Positions 5,077 through 7,538 of a DNA stretch of 7,538 nt are shown piece after piece; positions within the stretch are counted from its first letter, which is position 1; every line of letters starts with the position of its first letter. The DNA lies in contig DAITVZ010000130.1 in assembly GCA_036841525.1 (NCBI GenBank), positions 1 to 7,538 of the forward strand, written 5' to 3'. A model generated the notes under the pieces. The model did no database searches, had not been told where the DNA came from, and saw only the letters and a program-made list of their open reading frames with translations. The DNA comes from JAAYEA01 sp012689325 (GTDB lineage Bacteria; Chloroflexota; Anaerolineae; JAAYEA01). The translations under genes and the position numbers were made by a program.

Positions 5077-5115
5077 ATAAAGATAGCAGCGTGGATTGGG
5101 GATGACCGACGCGGC

Positions 5116-5120
5116 AGGAG
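5116..5120 (+). promoter_or_regulatory. Ribosome binding site of the DUF4405-like gene
   Basis: AGGAG is followed by six bases and ATG 5127. It selects this ATG, and the encoded protein begins directly before the first membrane helix. Confidence 0.6.
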
Positions 5121-5126
5121 ACATAG

Positions 5127-5852
5127 ATGAACAAGGCAACGGCGAATTACTGGGTGGATATGTTGATCGGGGTCGCGTTCGTGTTGAGCGCCATCAGCGG
5201 CCTGGTTTTCCTTCTGCCAGGCGACATCGAAACCGGCGTGCTGTGGGTGAGTTATCAGGCGTGGAACGCGCTGCACACCTGGAGTAGCCTGGCGATGATC
5301 GTCGGGGTGGGGCTCCATCTGGCGCTGCACTGGAAGTGGCTGGTCTCCATGACCAAGCGACTCTTCAAGAGGCCGCCAGCACGGACCAAGCTGGAGCCGG
5401 TGGTGGTCTGCGTCGAGGCGCGCGATGGCGATGCTCGGGGGGGCGGGGTGAACCGCCGCAACTTTATCTGCATGGGCCTGGCCGGCCTGGCGACACTGGC
5501 GGGAACCGCAGCCGCGGTCAAGGTGCTCTCCGGCGACGAGACCGTGGCGGAAGCGGCGCCGGAGGAGCCTGACGTGAGCGCCGAGTCCGCCAGCGAGCAA
5601 GCCATCGTCGTGCTCCCGACCGACACGGCCCAGCCGGCGCTGGCGCCAGCGGCCCTGGCTACGGCGACCGTGGCAGCCACCAACACCAAGGCGGCGCCGG
5701 CCCAACCCGTAGCCACCAGCACCCCTGCCGCCGCGAAAAAGCTGACGGTCAAGTGCCCCAAGGGGCTCACCTACGACCGCTATCCGGGCCGCTGCAGGCT
5801 CTATCGCGACACCAACGGCGACGGCTATTGCGACTATTCGATCCCCAGCTAA
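5127..5852 (+). CDS. DUF4405-like membrane protein with internal twin-Arg segment and Cys/Asp-rich tail
   Basis: A 241-residue protein. Residues 1-80 form two membrane helices (about 10-30 and 52-69) with His50, His64 and His68 in the pattern NALHTW...GLHLALHWKWL, typical of DUF4405-type small membrane domains, where the His residues may bind haem. Residues 109-135 read NRRNFICMGLAGLATLAG, a twin-arginine-like motif followed by a hydrophobic stretch, in the middle of the chain rather than at the N-terminus. Then comes an Ala/Pro/Thr-rich linker (about 138-204) and a compact tail (210-236) with Cys210, Cys223 and Cys235 and a calcium-loop-like DTNGDGYCD (228-236). I recall tails of the CP-G-x-YPG-x-C-x-D-x-NGDG-x-CD type on membrane redox proteins of anaerobes, but no function is established. 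AGGAG lies 6 nt before the ATG. The gene is preceded by a possibly structured leader and its stop overlaps that of the converging gene. A role in membrane electron transfer is an inference. Confidence 0.8.
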   Translation: MNKATANYWVDMLIGVAFVLSAISGLVFLLPGDIETGVLWVSYQAWNALHTWSSLAMIVGVGLHLALHWKWLVSMTKRLFKRPPARTKLEPVVVCVEARDGDARGGGVNRRNFICMGLAGLATLAGTAAAVKVLSGDETVAEAAPEEPDVSAESASEQAIVVLPTDTAQPALAPAALATATVAATNTKAAPAQPVATSTPAAAKKLTVKCPKGLTYDRYPGRCRLYRDTNGDGYCDYSIPS

Positions 5853-7538
5853 TCCAGTCTCAACTGCTCGCGCAGCGCGGCTGGCGCGGTGACCGGCTCC
5901 TCGCAAATGAAATCGTGGCAAACATAGGCCGTGGCCCGGCCCTCGACCTGCGGACGATCCGCCAAGAGGGCAACGAGGGCCGCGGCCTCGCTATTGGGGA
6001 GCCCCACGGCCAGCGCGGCGCCTGGCACATAGTTCCGGCGGACGGCCTCCAGCAGCGCGCGGGTGTCCGCAGCCTCCGGATCGCCGCTGATGGCGATGCC
6101 CCGCGGTGAGGATAGCTCGAACTCGAGTGCGCCGAGCCAGTGCCCCAGGGTCTGCGGGTTTTCCGCTAACTGCGGGACGAGGAGCTGCAGCGTGCCCACG
6201 GCCCAGCCGTGATAATCGGGCGCGCCGCAGAGGAGCGCCAGCCTCAAGAGCAACTCGGTGGCCAGCGCGCCGCCGGACGGCACGGCGTTATCTTGCAGCT
6301 CTTTGGGGCGGACGACCAGCTTTTCGTGGTCGTCGCTGGTATCGAAAAAGCCGCCGTGCTCCTCGTCGACGAAATGCGTCATGATGGCCTGGGCCATCTC
6401 GCGGGCGGCCATGAACCAGAAGGGGTCGAAGGTCAACTCCCAGAGGTCCAGCAGCCCGTTGCCCACCGCGCCATAGTCGGCCAGATAGCCGTTGAGCTTG
6501 GCCTGGCCGTCCCGGTAGGTGCGGTATAGGCGCCCGTCGTGGTAGAGGCGGGTCATGATGAACATGCCGCTGGATAGGGCCGTCTCGCGATAGTCGGCGC
6601 GGCCCAGGGCCCCGGCGGCCTGGGCAAAGCTGCGCAGCATGAGGCCGTTCCAGGCGGCCAGCGCCTTGTCGTCGCGCGCGGGGCGCACCCGCTGGTTGCG
6701 CAGCGCCTGCAGCGCCGCCCGTCCGCGCGCGACCGCCTCGGCCATCTGCTCCGGCGTCGCCATGGCCAGGGCGGTGGTCACGTCCGGGTCGCGCGGCATA
6801 TAGAGGATGTTCTGGCCCTCGAAATTCGGCCCCTCGAAGACGCCATAGTAGCGGCCCAAGAGCCGCGCATCCGCCGGCCCCAGCGCCGCCTCGATCTCCT
6901 CCGCCCTCCAGATGTAGAACTTGCCTTCCTCGCCCTCGCTATCGGCGTCCTCGCTGGCGTAAAAGGCCCCTTCCGGCGAGGTCATGTCGCGCTGGACATA
7001 ATCCAGCGTCTCCTCGGCCACCCGGCGGTATTCGGGCTGGCCGAAGGCCTGGTAAGCGTGCAGGTAGAGGAGGGAGAGCAGGGCGTTGTCGTAGAGCATC
7101 TTTTCGAAATGCGGCACGAGCCAGCGGCCATCCACGGCGTAGCGGTGAAAGCCGCCGCCCAGGTGGTCATAGATCCCGCCGTGGGCCATCTTGGTCAGGG
7201 TGACCTCCAGCATCTTGCGGGGGGCGGGGTCGCCGCTGCGCCGCCAGGCCCGCAAGAGAAAGTCCAGCGTCATGGGCTGGGGGAACTTGGGCATGGGGCC
7301 AAAGCCGCCGTTGGCCGCGTCGAAGCGCCGCTGCAAGCCCTGGATGGCCGCGTCGGGGATGCCGACGTCGAGGGCGTAGCGGGGGCCGGGGGGCGCGGCG
7401 AGCTGGCCCTCCAGCGCCGCCATCAGCCGGTCGGTCCCTTGCAACACCTGCTCGCGGCGGTTGCGGTAGGCCTCGGCGACGTTGCGCAGCACCTTCGGAA
7501 AGCCGGGCATCCCCTGGCGGTCCTCCGGCGGAAAGTAG
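5849..7538 (-). CDS. YyaL/DUF255-family thioredoxin-domain protein, N-terminus cut by window edge
   Basis: About 562 residues of the C-terminal part of a YyaL/SSP411 (spermatogenesis-associated protein 20-like) protein. The family has an N-terminal thioredoxin-like DUF255 domain followed by an alpha/alpha-barrel resembling N-acylglucosamine 2-epimerases; the biochemical role is unknown. The frame stays open to the right edge and reads YFPPEDRQGMPGF there, the end of the DUF255 domain, so the ATG at 7510 is internal and not the start. Family motifs seen, counted from that Met: GGFGPMPKFPQP (68-79), GGIYDHLGGGFHRY (111-124), WLVPHFEKMLYDN (130-142), FYASEDADSEGEEGKFYIW (183-201) and the RDDKALAAWNGLM segment. 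About 110 N-terminal residues, including any thioredoxin CxxC, lie outside the window. The C-terminus looks complete (EQLRLD then TAG). It converges on the DUF4405-like gene with overlapping stops. Confidence 0.93.
   Translation of the reverse strand, partial: YFPPEDRQGMPGFPKVLRNVAEAYRNRREQVLQGTDRLMAALEGQLAAPPGPRYALDVGIPDAAIQGLQRRFDAANGGFGPMPKFPQPMTLDFLLRAWRRSGDPAPRKMLEVTLTKMAHGGIYDHLGGGFHRYAVDGRWLVPHFEKMLYDNALLSLLYLHAYQAFGQPEYRRVAEETLDYVQRDMTSPEGAFYASEDADSEGEEGKFYIWRAEEIEAALGPADARLLGRYYGVFEGPNFEGQNILYMPRDPDVTTALAMATPEQMAEAVARGRAALQALRNQRVRPARDDKALAAWNGLMLRSFAQAAGALGRADYRETALSSGMFIMTRLYHDGRLYRTYRDGQAKLNGYLADYGAVGNGLLDLWELTFDPFWFMAAREMAQAIMTHFVDEEHGGFFDTSDDHEKLVVRPKELQDNAVPSGGALATELLLRLALLCGAPDYHGWAVGTLQLLVPQLAENPQTLGHWLGALEFELSSPRGIAISGDPEAADTRALLEAVRRNYVPGAALAVGLPNSEAAALVALLADRPQVEGRATAYVCHDFICEEPVTAPAALREQLRLD

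Larger units (their letters stand above)
4813..5126 (+). other. Non-coding gap with two foldable elements
   Basis: No convincing gene lies in these 314 bases. The left half contains a perfect 10-bp GC inverted repeat (4886-4917). The right half contains a series of nested complementary segments (4984-5076), followed by AGGAG (5116-5120) 6 nt before ATG 5127. No clear promoter pair was found; TATAAA at 5076-5081 lacks a -35 partner. A frame on the minus strand covers part of this region but is the shadow of the gene that starts at 5127. Confidence 0.6.

Noticed and set aside
4971..5921. Minus-strand open frame of 316 codons across the gap and the DUF4405-like gene
   Set aside because: It lies antisense to a gene with a good ribosome binding site, membrane helices and a recognisable tail, and its translation is rich in His/Arg/Gly shadow patterns.
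7191..7510. ATG at 7510 as the true start of the YyaL/DUF255 gene
   Set aside because: The frame is open to the right edge and the residues before this Met (YFPPEDRQG) match the conserved end of the DUF255 domain, so the gene begins outside the window.

Overview
The window is GC-rich bacterial DNA and looks like a member of the Chloroflexota (Anaerolineae-like). The main clue is a serine/threonine-kinase-like receptor with one membrane helix, a long Thr-Pro repeat stalk and a C-terminal beta-sandwich-like domain, a layout common in that phylum. The assignment rests on protein style only. No rRNA, tRNA, insertion sequence or CRISPR array was seen.

Layout. Positions 1-28 hold the first nine codons of a minus-strand gene that runs off the left edge, with a good ribosome binding site. 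Positions 29-603 are mostly non-coding. They hold a perfect-consensus promoter (TTGACA, 17 nt, TATAAT) aimed at that gene, strong inverted repeats, a weak small ORF, and the terminator of the next operon. Positions 604-3842 (minus) are a two-gene operon: a membrane-anchored pseudokinase followed by a Gfo/Idh/MocA-family dehydrogenase. It has a clear promoter at 3907-3935 and a terminator-like region at 509-571. Positions 4051-4812 (plus) encode a secreted helical protein with a Met/Gly/Arg-rich tail. Positions 4813-5126 are non-coding with foldable RNA elements. Positions 5127-5852 (plus) encode a DUF4405-like membrane protein with an internal twin-Arg/hydrophobic segment and a Cys/Asp-rich tail. 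Positions 5849-7538 (minus) are the C-terminal part of a YyaL/DUF255-type protein, cut by the right edge. It converges with the previous gene so closely that the two stop codons overlap.

How the parts may work together. The receptor-like protein has lost the glycine loop, the catalytic Asp of HRD and the Asp of DFG, so it probably signals by binding rather than by phosphorylation. Its outer domain resembles carbohydrate-binding folds, and the co-transcribed dehydrogenase family usually acts on sugars or cyclitols, so a carbohydrate-sensing and oxidation unit is a reasonable inference, not shown by sequence alone. The receptor also appears to lack a normal start codon: the best-placed initiator is ATC, 7 nt after AAGGAG. 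The two plus-strand genes both encode envelope proteins of unknown role. The items most worth a second look are the pseudokinase with its ATC start, the long structured leader at 28-470, the foldable leader before the DUF4405-like gene, and that gene's unusual domain combination.
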